NCBI GenBank assembly: GCA_963747375.1
Contig: CAVVFL010000012.1
Location: 62,001-126,000 of the forward strand
DNA: 64,000 nt
Source of the DNA: Sva-07 sp963747375
GTDB taxonomy: Bacteria; Actinomycetota; Acidimicrobiia; Acidimicrobiales; Ilumatobacteraceae
Reading direction: 5' to 3'
The translations under genes were made by a program, and so were the position numbers. Below, one piece after another: positions 24,027 to 33,479 of the stretch (the first letter of the stretch is position 1; every line of letters starts with the position of its first letter). The notes under the pieces are model-generated. The model was not told the DNA's origin. It saw only the letters and a list, made by a program, of their open reading frames with translations, and did no database searches.

Positions 24027-24668
24027 TCAGCCCGCGGATGCGAGGGGGCAGCCGTCGGTGCCGTCGATCAGCTCGAGCCGGGAGCCCGGACCGACTCCGA
24101 GATCGACCAGTTGGCCCTCGAACACCTCGAGGGCGAGGTCGTACTCGGCGCCGGGCGAGTAGAGCGCGCACTCCCCGGCCGGGGTGTCGAGACATGGCGC
24201 CATGTCAGCGGTGCCGACGAACTCCCCGCTTGCGGGAGCGAACCACGCAATCGACAGCGGCGTGGGTGTCTGGAACATGTAGAACGATCCGGCCGTCGGC
24301 TCCTCGAAACGGAACACCATGCCAACGGCCGCGCCGAGATCGGTCACGCCCATCAGTCCTCGACTGCGTTGCTCAGGGGTGTCGGCGAGCCACACGCACA
24401 CGTCGCAGATCCGGCCGTCGGTTTCGGTGATCCGCGCGGTCACCGTGGAGAACCCCTCGGGCTGGGCGCCGACCTCGGTGACGACCTCGTCCTCGCCGGA
24501 CGGTCCTCCGATCGACGTGGTCGAATCGATCGATGTGGAGGTGTCGATCGATGTGCTCGAGTCGATCGATGTGGCGGTGTCGTCGGAGCAGCCCGTGAGC
24601 AGGGCGACGGCGACGACCGCACCCGCCACACAGACTCGACTCACCGACCGTCGGCCGAATGACCCCAC
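24027..24668 (-). CDS. Lipoprotein with DUF192 domain
   Basis: 213 residues from GTG 24668. Signal peptide with lipobox (VAVALLTGC), then a short Ser/Ile/Asp/Thr repeat (SIDSSTSIDTSTSIDS) as a spacer from the membrane, then DUF192: TPEQRSRGLMGVTDLGAAVGMVFRFE, MFQTPTPLSIAWFAPASGEFVGT, MAPCLDTPAGECALYSPGAEYDLALEV. DUF192 proteins are small extracytoplasmic barrels of unknown role. GTG 24668 is preferred over ATG 24719 or 24734, because those overlap the DUF5318 gene by 46-61 bp while GTG leaves a 5-bp gap. Confidence 0.82.
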   Translation of the reverse strand: MGSFGRRSVSRVCVAGAVVAVALLTGCSDDTATSIDSSTSIDTSTSIDSTTSIGGPSGEDEVVTEVGAQPEGFSTVTARITETDGRICDVCVWLADTPEQRSRGLMGVTDLGAAVGMVFRFEEPTAGSFYMFQTPTPLSIAWFAPASGEFVGTADMAPCLDTPAGECALYSPGAEYDLALEVFEGQLVDLGVGPGSRLELIDGTDGCPLASAG

Positions 24669-24673
24669 GCGTC

Positions 24674-25069
24674 CTACGGTCGCCCGCCGACCGGGATGAT
24701 TCGCAGCAGATGGTTCCATCGACACTCGACGCACGCCTCGACGACGTAGGCGCTGAGTTCATCGCGGCGATCGTTGAGTTGTCGCATCTCCTTCGCGGTC
24801 GACACGCATCGTCCCTGTGCCGACAGGCGAGGGCCGAACACGTAGGTCACGAGCTTGAGGTCGGCTTCCTCACAGATCGGGCAACGCATCGTGGTCTGCG
24901 TGCCCACGTTGCGAGCGGCGCGGATCAACTCGGGATGCGCATCGCAGACCTGATCGAGCGGCACTCGCCCCTTCTTCACCTGGGCGATGAGCATCCGGCG
25001 CGCCAACCGATGATCGATCAGACCGCGCGAACCATCGGACCCGCGAAGTGCGCCGACGGTGAACGCCAT
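24674..25069 (-). CDS. DUF5318-type conserved actinobacterial protein
   Basis: 131 residues. GLIDHRLARRMLIAQVKKGRVPLDQVCDAHPELIRAARNVG starts the conserved core (residues 17-57), followed by two cysteine pairs (CPICEE and CVECRW) that probably bind zinc, and TYVFGPRLSAQGRCV. Soluble; conserved among actinobacteria and without an assigned function as far as I know. Start ATG 25069; GTG four codons upstream is possible. Upstream of the DUF192 lipoprotein with a 5-bp gap. Confidence 0.75.
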   Translation of the reverse strand: MAFTVGALRGSDGSRGLIDHRLARRMLIAQVKKGRVPLDQVCDAHPELIRAARNVGTQTTMRCPICEEADLKLVTYVFGPRLSAQGRCVSTAKEMRQLNDRRDELSAYVVEACVECRWNHLLRIIPVGGRP

Positions 25070-25150
25070 GAACGGGGACACTATCCGCTCCGCATCGCCG
25101 TGCGCGGCGTGATCCCCGTCATCGTCGGCCACGTGGGGCACACTGGTTGC

Positions 25151-25720
25151 GTGGTCGCCAACATCAACTTCGGGACCGGTGCGCCAGACGACGACGAGTT
25201 GCGTCTCTGCGGTGATGTCAGCGACGGACGGCGCGCGGTCGAACTGGGCATCTCCCCGTGGTACAACTCGATCGCCTTCGCCCGGGCGGGTGCGAAGTCG
25301 ATCGCCGTCGACACCGACACCGCCCGGATCGCGGAGACCCGCAAACGCGCCGCCGCCGCCGAGGTGCCCGTCCAGTGCCTCGAGACCGACCTGGCCGACC
25401 TCGGCGACATCGCATCGGCCTCCTGCGAGGTCGTCCTCGCCGCGCACACGATCGGCGAGGTCGACGACCTCGGCCGTCTGTTGCGCCAGGTCCACCGCAT
25501 CCTGAGGCCGAGCATGCCGTTCGTGCTCTCGATGGCACACCCGTTCGCCAGCGTCGACGTCGACCATCCCTACGGCGCGCACGAGCGGACGATCGGGTCC
25601 TGGTTCACCGCGCTCAACCGCTCGAACTTCCGGGTCGACCACGTCATCGAACTCGGTGCGTCCGCGAGGCAGCCGTCGCCGACCACCCTCGTGCTGCGCG
25701 CCCGCAAAGAAGGCTCCTGA
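25151..25720 (+). CDS. Class I SAM-dependent methyltransferase-like protein
   Basis: 189 residues from GTG 25151. The SAM-binding region is unusual: VSDGRRAVELGISPWYNSIAFARAGAKSIAVDTDTARI, where glycine motif I (ELGxGxG) is degenerate, followed by a normal post-I acidic residue (AVDTD) and LRQVHRILRPSMPFVLSM as motif III. This pattern is seen in a group of small actinobacterial type 11 methyltransferases. The target is unknown. Ends 6 bp before a perfect palindromic terminator shared with the convergent GGDEF/EAL gene. Confidence 0.72.
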   Translation: MVANINFGTGAPDDDELRLCGDVSDGRRAVELGISPWYNSIAFARAGAKSIAVDTDTARIAETRKRAAAAEVPVQCLETDLADLGDIASASCEVVLAAHTIGEVDDLGRLLRQVHRILRPSMPFVLSMAHPFASVDVDHPYGAHERTIGSWFTALNRSNFRVDHVIELGASARQPSPTTLVLRARKEGS

Positions 25721-25726
25721 CAATCG

Positions 25727-25755
25727 GTGACGCCGGTGCCCGGCACCGGCGTCAC
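25727..25755. terminator. Perfect 14-bp inverted repeat between convergent genes
   Basis: The arms GTGACGCCGGTGCC and GGCACCGGCGTCAC flank a single C. It starts 6 bp after the methyltransferase stop and touches the stop of the convergent GGDEF/EAL gene, so it probably serves both. It shares the GTGACG/CGTCAC ends with the other palindromes in this window. Confidence 0.65.
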
Positions 25756-28050
25756 TCAGGCGTCGACGCGTTCGGCGGCGGTGATTCCGGCGGGACGGGG
25801 ACGGCCGAACAGGTACCCCTGGCCCCTGTCGCAACCGAGTTCGCGAAGCCGAGTGAGCTGCAAGGGGGTCTCGACGCCCTCGGCGACCACGGTCAACCCG
25901 AGCGAGTGTCCGAGGCGGACGACGGCTTCGACGATCGAGGTGTCGTCGGCCTCCAGGCCGAGCCCGGTCACGAACGACCTGTCGACCTTGATCGCCTCGA
26001 CCGGGAACCGCTTGAGGTAGGTGAGCGACGAGTACCCGGTGCCGAAGTCGTCGACCGAGAGGTGCAGGCCGAGCCCGCGAAGGTCCCGCAGGGCGTTGCC
26101 GGCCGCTCGGGTGTCGGCCATCAGCGCTGTCTCGGTGATCTCCAACCACAGCGAATCGGCGTCGATCCCGGTTTCGCCGAGCGCGTCGTGCACCAGATCG
26201 AGGAAGGTGCCGTCGACCAACTGCTGCGTCGCCACGTTGACCGACAACGAACAATCGGCGAACCGCAGGCCCGCACCGCGCCAGTGGGCGAGCTGTGCCA
26301 GCGAATCGCGCAGGATGCGGCCACCGAGGTCGACCATCAGCCCGGACTCCTCGGCCATCGGGAGGAACTGACTCGGCACGAGCAGGCCGCGGTCGGGATG
26401 CAACCACCGCGCGAGCACCTCGAAACCGACGACCTGGCCGCCGTCGAGGTCGACGATCGGCTGGAAGTACGGCACGACCTCGCCCCGTTCGAGCCCGCGT
26501 CGGAGTTCGCTCGACGTCTGCAGCGCAGCAACCGATGCTCGCCGCGTCTCCTCGGTGAATGCCTCGACGCGGTCGCGGCCACCGGCCTTGGCCCGATACA
26601 TCGCCGCGTCGGCATCGCGCAGCAGATCGTCGGCGGTGAGCCCGAGCGCGCTGTTCACCGCGAAGCCGATACTGGCGGTCGTCACCAACTCGTGGCCGTC
26701 GACCACCACGGGCCGCTGCACTTCCCGGCGCAATCGCTCGGCGACCTTGGCGGGATCGACCCCTCCGTCGACGAACACGACGAACTCGTCGCCACCGAAA
26801 CGAGCGAGACAGTCCGTGTCACGCATCACGTTGCGCAATCGACGGGCCACCTCGCGAAGCAGTTCGTCGCCGACACCGTGGCCGAGACTGTCGTTGACCA
26901 CCTTGAAGTTGTCGAGATCGATGAAGAGCACCGAGACCTGGCCGGGCGTCGCGCCGTCGAGCAACGCGTCGAGCCGCTCCACGAGCGCCGCCCGGTTCGG
27001 GAGCTCGGTCAGGTCGTCGTGCGTCGCTGCATGCGTGAGTCGCTCGGCTGCGACGCGCTGATCGGTCACGTCCTCGATGTGGGTGATCGCGAGCGCAACG
27101 CCCTCGTCCTCGGTCACCGACACCCGCGTGCGCGCCCACACGAACTCGCCGTCACTGCGCAGGTAGCGCTGCTCCAGGAGGTAGGTCTCGGCGATCCCCA
27201 GTTCGAGCCTGGCGCGCTGTGTCGCCGCGGCACGAAGATCGTCGGGATGGGTGATCTCACGGATCCCCATGCCGATCAGCGAATCGAGTGGCCGGTCGAG
27301 CATGTCGGCCAAGGACTGGTTGGCGTCGATGATCCGGCTGTCGTCGAGCCGGACGAGCGCCATGCCGGTCGGTGCGGAATGGAACGCCTGCTGGAAGCGG
27401 CGGCGCGCCTGCTCCAGGGCCACGGTGCTTCGCGCCCGGTCGGTGACGTCACGCAACAACACCACGAGCCCACCGGTGTCGCTGCCGTCGTTCGCCGACG
27501 GCCGGTGGAGCGACGCCTCGACGAGATGCGGATCGCCGTACGCGTCGACCAACTCGAACAGGACGTGATTGCCGATCGGGCCGGTCACATCGACGGGCGC
27601 CGGAATCGGGTCGTCGAAGTGCCATCGCTGGGTGAGCACCTCGCGATCCGAGTCGCCGATCATCTCCAGGAACGCCCGGCCGACCAGTTCGTCCACCGTC
27701 CGACCGGTGAGCAGGGCGGCGCGACGGTTGGCCGACTCGATGACCCCGTGCCCGTCGAGCCCCATCACTGCATCGGGAAGGTCGTCGAGGAGTCGCTGGA
27801 TCCCGTCCTGGGCGCGCTCCAGCTCCTCGATGGTGCGACCGAACCGGTGTCCGATCCGACGCGACTCGACCGCCGTAGCAGTGACAGCGACGATTGCGAG
27901 CAGGCCGATCACCGTGACCGCTGCGATCGTGCCCGGACGCGGATCCGTTCCTGCCGTCAGGAGTGCGAGCACCACCAGCGTGACCGACACCGCAACGATC
28001 GGGACGATCAGCCACCATCCTCGCAACGTGCCGTCGGGCTTCGAATCCAC
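25756..28050 (-). CDS. Membrane-anchored PAS-PAS-GGDEF-EAL cyclic-di-GMP protein
   Basis: 764 residues: two membrane helices within residues 12-60, a first PAS (LLDDLPDAVMGLDGHGVIESANRRA), a second PAS/PAC (AFHSAPTGMALVRLDDSRII ... THIEDVTDQR), a GGDEF domain with intact FGGDEF and DLDNFKVVNDSLGHGVGD, and an EAL domain with FEVLARW (ExLxR retained), ITETALMAD, VDDFGTGYSSLTYLKRFP and KVDRSF. Both catalytic motifs are present, so it could make and break cyclic di-GMP, with the PAS domains choosing. GTG 28050 has a leaderless hexamer 6 nt upstream. Gene-sized neighbours are unrelated. Confidence 0.93.
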   Translation of the reverse strand: MDSKPDGTLRGWWLIVPIVAVSVTLVVLALLTAGTDPRPGTIAAVTVIGLLAIVAVTATAVESRRIGHRFGRTIEELERAQDGIQRLLDDLPDAVMGLDGHGVIESANRRAALLTGRTVDELVGRAFLEMIGDSDREVLTQRWHFDDPIPAPVDVTGPIGNHVLFELVDAYGDPHLVEASLHRPSANDGSDTGGLVVLLRDVTDRARSTVALEQARRRFQQAFHSAPTGMALVRLDDSRIIDANQSLADMLDRPLDSLIGMGIREITHPDDLRAAATQRARLELGIAETYLLEQRYLRSDGEFVWARTRVSVTEDEGVALAITHIEDVTDQRVAAERLTHAATHDDLTELPNRAALVERLDALLDGATPGQVSVLFIDLDNFKVVNDSLGHGVGDELLREVARRLRNVMRDTDCLARFGGDEFVVFVDGGVDPAKVAERLRREVQRPVVVDGHELVTTASIGFAVNSALGLTADDLLRDADAAMYRAKAGGRDRVEAFTEETRRASVAALQTSSELRRGLERGEVVPYFQPIVDLDGGQVVGFEVLARWLHPDRGLLVPSQFLPMAEESGLMVDLGGRILRDSLAQLAHWRGAGLRFADCSLSVNVATQQLVDGTFLDLVHDALGETGIDADSLWLEITETALMADTRAAGNALRDLRGLGLHLSVDDFGTGYSSLTYLKRFPVEAIKVDRSFVTGLGLEADDTSIVEAVVRLGHSLGLTVVAEGVETPLQLTRLRELGCDRGQGYLFGRPRPAGITAAERVDA

Positions 28051-28056
28051 CGCCCA

Positions 28057-28062
28057 ACGGTA
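28057..28062 (-). promoter_or_regulatory. Leaderless -10 hexamer TACCGT for the GGDEF/EAL gene
   Basis: Minus-strand TACCGT followed by 6 nt and GTG 28050; no Shine-Dalgarno. Confidence 0.5.
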
Positions 28063-28078
28063 CGACGACGAGCCTGGG

Positions 28079-29542
28079 TCAGCTGGGGATGCTGCGCGCC
28101 GCCCACCACTCGTCGAGGCGCGTCCGGATCGCCTCGTCGCCGAGCAGGCCCTCGTCGAGCCGGATCTCCATCAGGAAACGCATCGCCTCGCCCACGTCGC
28201 GGCCCGGCGGGAGCCCCAGCTGTTGCATCACCGCCGTGCCGTCGAGTTCGGGACGCATGGCGGCGAGTTCCTCGGCGACCTCGAGTTCGCCGATGCGTTC
28301 TTCCAGTTCGTCCATCCGCTTCGACAGACGTGCCGCCTTCTTTGCGTTGCGGGTCGTGCAGTCGCAACGCGTGAGGACGTTGAGTTCGCCCAGCAGCGGC
28401 CCTGCGTCGCGCACGTAGCGCCGTACCGCCGAATCGGACCAGCCCATCGAATAGGTGTGGAATCGCAGGTGCAGGGCCACGAGTTCGCTCACGGCGGCGA
28501 CGTCGTCGTTGGAGTAGCGCAGTGCGTTCATCCGTTTGCGGGTCATGCGAGCGCCGACCGCATCGTGATGGTGGAACGTGGTGCCCTTGCCCTCCAGGTA
28601 CCCGCGAGTCCGAGGCTTGCCGATGTCGTGGAACAGCGCGGCGAGCCGGGTGAGCCGGAAGTCGAACGTCGGCTGCTCGCCCGCAACGATCCCCGGATGC
28701 TCGTGTGGCGGGCGCACGTTCTCGACCACGGCGATCGAGTGCGACAGGACGTCCTTGTGACGGTGGATCGGGTCATGCTCGAGGCGCATGGCCGGCAATT
28801 CGGGCAGGAACTGATCGGCGAGCCCCGTGTCGACGAGAAACCACAATCCAGGAGCCGGGTGGTCGACCACGATCAGCTTGTCGAGTTCGTCACGCATCCG
28901 CTCGGCCGACACGATCTCGAGGCGCGGCGCCATGTCACGAACGGCCTCCAACAGGTCGTCGGTCGGCTCGAGTTCGTACCTGGCGATGAACCGCGCGGCG
29001 CGGAGCATCCGCAACGGATCGTCGCTGAAGCTCACCTCGGGCCCGAGCGGCGTCCGCAATGTTCTCGTCGCGAGATCGGCGACGCCTCCGAAGGGATCGA
29101 TCAACGCCGGGAGGTCGCCGTCGGCGGTCAACTCCAACGCCATCGCATTGACGGTGAAGTCACGTCGGGACAGGTCGGATTCGATCTCGTCGGCGAACAC
29201 GACGTGCGGTTTGCGGGAGTCGTCGGTGTACGCCTCGGCTCGAAACGTGGTGATCTCGTAGATCCGCTCACGACCGGTCGCCGGGTCGATGCGTTGCGCG
29301 CCGATCGTGCCGAACTTCTCTCCCTGGTTCCAGATCGCGTCGGCCCACCCCTCGAGGCATCGCTTGATCTCCGGCGGCCGGGCATCGGTGGTGAGATCGA
29401 GATCGAAATCGGTTCGATCGGCGGCAACGAACAGATCCCGGACGGTTCCACCGACCAGATACAGGCGGTGACCGGCCGCCCGGAACCGCTCCGCAAGGGG
29501 TTCCAACTCGCGCAACACCGGCGTCAATCGTTCGGGGACCAC
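28079..29542 (-). CDS. pcnA: CCA-adding tRNA nucleotidyltransferase
   Basis: 487 residues. The class II nucleotidyltransferase head has LYLVGGTVRDLF and DFDLDLTTDARP (catalytic aspartates), RRDFTVNAMAL and DDPLRMLRAARFIARY. An HD phosphohydrolase domain follows (LAALFHDIGKPRTR, HHHDAVGARM), as in other actinobacterial PcnA. It adds or repairs CCA at tRNA 3' ends. The tRNA-Ile in this window encodes its own CCA, so for that tRNA the enzyme would be needed for repair only. GTG 29542 lies 6 nt after TAGCCT. Position next to the sigM-trx cluster matches M. tuberculosis. Confidence 0.94.
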   Translation of the reverse strand: MVPERLTPVLRELEPLAERFRAAGHRLYLVGGTVRDLFVAADRTDFDLDLTTDARPPEIKRCLEGWADAIWNQGEKFGTIGAQRIDPATGRERIYEITTFRAEAYTDDSRKPHVVFADEIESDLSRRDFTVNAMALELTADGDLPALIDPFGGVADLATRTLRTPLGPEVSFSDDPLRMLRAARFIARYELEPTDDLLEAVRDMAPRLEIVSAERMRDELDKLIVVDHPAPGLWFLVDTGLADQFLPELPAMRLEHDPIHRHKDVLSHSIAVVENVRPPHEHPGIVAGEQPTFDFRLTRLAALFHDIGKPRTRGYLEGKGTTFHHHDAVGARMTRKRMNALRYSNDDVAAVSELVALHLRFHTYSMGWSDSAVRRYVRDAGPLLGELNVLTRCDCTTRNAKKAARLSKRMDELEERIGELEVAEELAAMRPELDGTAVMQQLGLPPGRDVGEAMRFLMEIRLDEGLLGDEAIRTRLDEWWAARSIPS

Positions 29543-29548
29543 CTCGTC

Positions 29549-29554
29549 AGGCTA
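29549..29554 (-). promoter_or_regulatory. Leaderless -10 hexamer TAGCCT for pcnA
   Basis: Minus-strand TAGCCT followed by 6 nt and GTG 29542; no Shine-Dalgarno. Confidence 0.5.
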
Positions 29555-29608
29555 CGACGGGTGCGGACGCGTCCGGCGCCGTGCGGGCGCCGCGATCACT
29601 CGTGGGAG

Positions 29609-29614
29609 TACCTT
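29609..29614 (+). promoter_or_regulatory. Leaderless -10 hexamer TACCTT for the GNAT gene
   Basis: TACCTT followed by 7 nt and GTG 29622. Faces the pcnA promoter 55 bp away. Confidence 0.5.
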
Positions 29615-29621
29615 CGTTGCC

Positions 29622-30338
29622 GTGAACACGACGGCGGCCGAGCATCCCGTCCGGGCTCGTCTCGGTCGATGGCCTCATGATGCCGACGTCGCGCACCTCG
29701 TGCTGCTCGACCATCACATGGTGCCCGACCGAGACCACGTCGCTTCGTGGATCGCCGACGGACGTGCCCAGGGCGCCACCACGCTGCGCACCGGTGCCCT
29801 GTTCCCTCCCTCCGCCCCGGCATTCCTCGCTGCCGGCTTCGAGGTCATCGACACGCTCAGCCTCCTCGAACTCGACCTCCTCGGCGGGGCCGCACCGGCC
29901 CGCGACCACGGGCACCACGCCACACGACTGCGGCGGCTGCGTCCCTCGCAACTCGACGAGGCCGCTGTCGTCGACCAGCGCGCCTTTCCGGCGCCGTGGG
30001 CCAACAACACGGCCGCGCTCCGTGACATCGTCGTCGCCACGCCGCGATACCGCGCCCGTTGCGTGCACCACGAGGGCCGGATGGTCGCGTTCTCGATCAG
30101 CGGTCGGGCGTCGACCTGGGGGTATGTGCAGCGAGTCGCGGTCGACCCATCCGCTCGACGTCGTGGACTGGCCCACCTGCTCGTGACCGATGCACTCGAC
30201 TGGATGCGACGGCGCAACGTCGAGCGGGTCCTCGTCAACACGGCCACCGACAACATCGCCGCTCTCGCCCTCTACCGATCGCTCGGCTTCACGGAACGAC
30301 CGGAACGCCTGACCATCCTCGAACGGTCACTGCGGTGA
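29622..30338 (+). CDS. GNAT-family N-acetyltransferase
   Basis: 238 residues. The C-terminal half is a complete GNAT fold with motif A VQRVAVDPSARRRGLAHLLVTDALDW (acetyl-CoA pyrophosphate loop RRRGLA) and motif B VNTATDNIAALALYRSLGF. The N-terminal 120 residues are less conserved and may be a degenerate second GNAT half. Likely acceptor: an amine on a protein or small molecule; a RimI-type role is possible. Its stop overlaps the GTG of the next gene as GTGA, the first of two such couplings in a row. Confidence 0.85.
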   Translation: MNTTAAEHPVRARLGRWPHDADVAHLVLLDHHMVPDRDHVASWIADGRAQGATTLRTGALFPPSAPAFLAAGFEVIDTLSLLELDLLGGAAPARDHGHHATRLRRLRPSQLDEAAVVDQRAFPAPWANNTAALRDIVVATPRYRARCVHHEGRMVAFSISGRASTWGYVQRVAVDPSARRRGLAHLLVTDALDWMRRRNVERVLVNTATDNIAALALYRSLGFTERPERLTILERSLR

Positions 30339-32529
30339 GACCGATCTCGGCGCCATCGCGTGGTGTGCTCGGAGCAGTGGTCGTCGCGCTGGCAGCGCTC
30401 TCGTTGGCCGGCAACGTCGACGCCTCTCCGCGTGCCGCTCAGGTGACGCCGATCACGCCCCGCCTCGAACTCGTCAGCCAGAACTTCGCGTTCGAGCCCG
30501 ACGGAGTGATCCAGCTCCGATACCGGCTCGTCGGCATCGTGGGCGACGCCCTCGAACTCGCCGCGCCGGCTGCCGGTGGTCGAGGCGCCGGTCGACACCT
30601 CCGTGCCCACGGTGCCCGAGACCCCCGAGCCGGTTCCCGAGCCGATTGCGCTCACGATCGAGGTGACGAACTATCAGCCCCTCACCGACCAGCGACGACG
30701 TCGACGACGTCGTGGGCAGCGCCGTCGACCCGACCGCGTTCACCGACGCCATCGACGGCGTCGCCATCACCGACCTCCGCGATCTCGCAACGGTCGCCGA
30801 CGACGGGTCGATCGAATTCACGCTCGAGATCGGGACCGACGTCGTCGACAGCATCGAGCAGCGGCTGAAGTTCGAACGTCCAGGCCTCTACCCGCTGCGC
30901 GTCCAGCTGTTGACCGGTGATCCGCGCGACGACAACATCGTCGCCACCGCCGGCACCATCGTGCAGCGGCTTCCAGCATCGACCGACCAACCGGCACCGC
31001 CCGTCGACCTGTCCGTCGTCGCCATGACGCCCGCCGCCTCACCCAGGGCGACCGCCGCCGAACGCGCCGCCGCCCAAGCAGCTCTCGACGACGCCGTCGA
31101 CCTCGCAGCGACGCTCGACGAACCCGTCACACTCGAGGTCCCGCCAACGCTCATCGCGGAGGAGGCGGCGACACCGCAGGGCGCCGAGCGGCTCGCCGCC
31201 GCGCTCGAGGGTGACGAACTCGTCGCCCTGCCGGTCGCGCCGCTCGACGTCTCCTCGGCCGTCGCCGCCGGACGCGCCGACACCTACACCCGATTGGTGA
31301 ATGCGGGTGAAGAACTGCTGACCACGGCCGTCCCCACCACACCAGCCGTCCGCACCGTGTGGATGACGACCGACGCGTTGAGTGCCGGCGGTGCCCAGCA
31401 CTTGCGCGATCTCGGTGTTCGTTTCGTGATCATGCCGTCCGAGTTGTACCGCGACACGGTCAGCCCACGACTTCCCGACACCGACCTGTTCGTCGACGCC
31501 GAACTCCCCGACGGCGGAACACTGCCGATCCTGCTCGTCGACGCCCGCACGATTCAGCTCACACCCGCTGCGGCCGACGACATCCTGGCGACCTCGACGG
31601 CCACCGAATGGTCGGTGCAGACCGCAGCGACGATCCTCATCGACCGCGCCGAAGCCGACGCCGACCGCAACGGACCACCCGCGCAACGCAGCATCATCCT
31701 CTCGACGCCCAACCTCGCCACCCCCGACGCCCGTCTGCTGGCCGGACTCGAAGACCTCGTCGCGACCACGCCGTCGCTGCGCTTCACTGCTGCCTCGTCG
31801 CTGATCGGCGTGACCGATACGCAACGAGACGCAGGGGCGTCGGGCGCCGTCACGCTCCCCGACGTCGCCGGACCGTCGCTCGCAGGCCGCGTGGAGTTGA
31901 TCGACTCGACCGCCCTGCGAATGGCGAGCGTCGCGTCGATGCTCCTGCCCGACGATCCACGGCCGACCGAGTGGACCAACGAACTCGACGCGCTGATCTC
32001 GACGGCCTACAGCGATGCCGACGTCGAGGCGGCGACCAGGTCGCTCATCAGCGAGGCAGACGCACTGGAGAACGCCGTCCAGATGCCCGAGCCGTTCACG
32101 TTCACCCTGGCCGGTCGCAGCGGGACCATCGAGATCCGGTTGGGCAACACCAGCGACGAACCGTTGAACGTGACGATGCACCTGGATTCGTCCAAGGTCG
32201 AGTTCCCCGACGGCGACCGGCAGGTGACGCTCCGGCCGAACGACGAAACCTCCATCGTCGTCCCCGTCGAGGCCCGCTCGAACGGCACGTCGACCATCAC
32301 CCTCACGGTGACCACACCCGCCGGAGCCCCCATCGCCGAACCGGTGACACTGACCTCGCGGGTCACCGGCTTCACCGGGCTCGGCCAATTGCTGACCGGG
32401 GGCTTCATCCTGGTGCTGCTCACCTGGTGGTTCTCGCACTGGCGTAGCAAGCGACGTGCCGCAGCGGTCGACGCCGGGGGACGCGACCGGCATCCAACGG
32501 CGCGCGCAGTAGGATCTGACGCCCTGTGA
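30335..32529 (+). CDS. DUF6049-type secreted/membrane protein; two frameshift sites
   Basis: About 730 residues after removing one G near 30568 and one C near 30690. Signal peptide at residues about 8-30 (LGAVVVALAALSLAGNVDA), a long extracytoplasmic part rich in Thr, Asp and Ala, and one C-terminal helix (QLLTGGFILVLLTWWFSHW) followed by a basic cytoplasmic end. Correction joins VVEAPVDTSVPTVPETPEP, then YQPLTD to SDDVDDVVGSAVDP. Large proteins of this kind lie between pcnA and murJ in mycobacteria (Rv3909). The function is unknown but likely connected to the cell wall by context. The GTG start overlaps the GNAT stop by 4 nt. Confidence 0.8.
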
Positions 32530-33399
32530 GCCCGCAACCCCTCAACCACGTCGCCATCGTCACCGACAGCTCGTGCGACCTCCCCGCATCGATCGCCGAC
32601 GACCTCGGCATCGCGATCGTGCCGTTGACGATCCGTTTCGGCGACGAGGAATTCGTCGATCGCGAGGAACTCTCGACCGCCGAGTTCTGGTCACGGTGCG
32701 TCAACTCACCCACACTGCCCGAAACGGCGGCGCCGGCCCCCGGCCTGTACGAACAGGTCTACCGGGACGCTGCATGCCAAGGGTGCGCACAGCGTGCTCG
32801 TCGTCTCGCTGTCGTCGGCCCTCTCGGCCACCATGCAGTCGGCGCAACTCGCCGCTCGGACGATCGCCGCCGACGAATCGATCGACCTCGACGTGCGAGT
32901 GGTCGACAGCCGAACGATCACGATGGGCCTCGGCACCATCGTCATCGCGTGCGCTCGCGCCGCCCTCGAAGGTGACGGCATCGACGAGATCGAACGCCTC
33001 GCCGACGACCTGGTCGAACGCACCCGCGTCTTCGGAGCACTCGACACGCTCGACAACCTCAAGAAGGGTGGCCGCATCGGCAACGCCAAGGCGATGCTGG
33101 CGACGGCACTGTCGATCAAGCCGATCATCGAGGTCACCGGCGGCGTCGTCGAGCAGGGCGGCAAGCAACGGACCCGATCGAAAGCGTTGTCGTATCTCGT
33201 CGACAAGGTCACGAGCTACGACGGCAACATCGAGAACCTCGCCGTGATGCACGCCGACTGCAGTGATGTCGACCTGTTCGTCGAGTTGCTCGCCGAGCAC
33301 TACCCCGGTGAGATCGTCGTCGGTGAGATCGGCCCCGTCATCGGCACCCACGGCGGCCGTGGAACGATCGGCGTCGCATTCCAGGTCACGTCCGAATGA
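32526..33399 (+). CDS. DegV-family fatty-acid-binding protein; one frameshift site
   Basis: About 290 residues. Signature regions: VAIVTDSSCDLPASIADDLGIAIVPLTIRF, the LVVSLSSALSATMQSAQLAA loop that contacts the lipid carboxylate, and TLDNLKKGGRIGNAKAMLATALSIKPII. One T near 32775 must be removed to give RDAAAKGAHSVLVVSLSS. DegV (FakB-like) proteins present fatty acids to the FakA kinase; no fakA is seen. GTG 32526 overlaps the previous stop as GTGA. Ends in a strong hairpin at 33406. Confidence 0.88.
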
Positions 33400-33405
33400 T
33401 CTGGG

Positions 33406-33422
33406 GGGCCCGACTCGGGCCC
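33406..33422 (+). terminator. Hairpin after degV
   Basis: GGGCCCG and CGGGCCC, 7-bp arms around ACT, 7 bp after the degV stop and before the kinase gene. No U-run. Confidence 0.55.
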
Positions 33423-33479
33423 GACCTCACGGATTGACCCCACCACGGCAGCAGGCACCGCTAGCGTTCGCTCCCAGTC

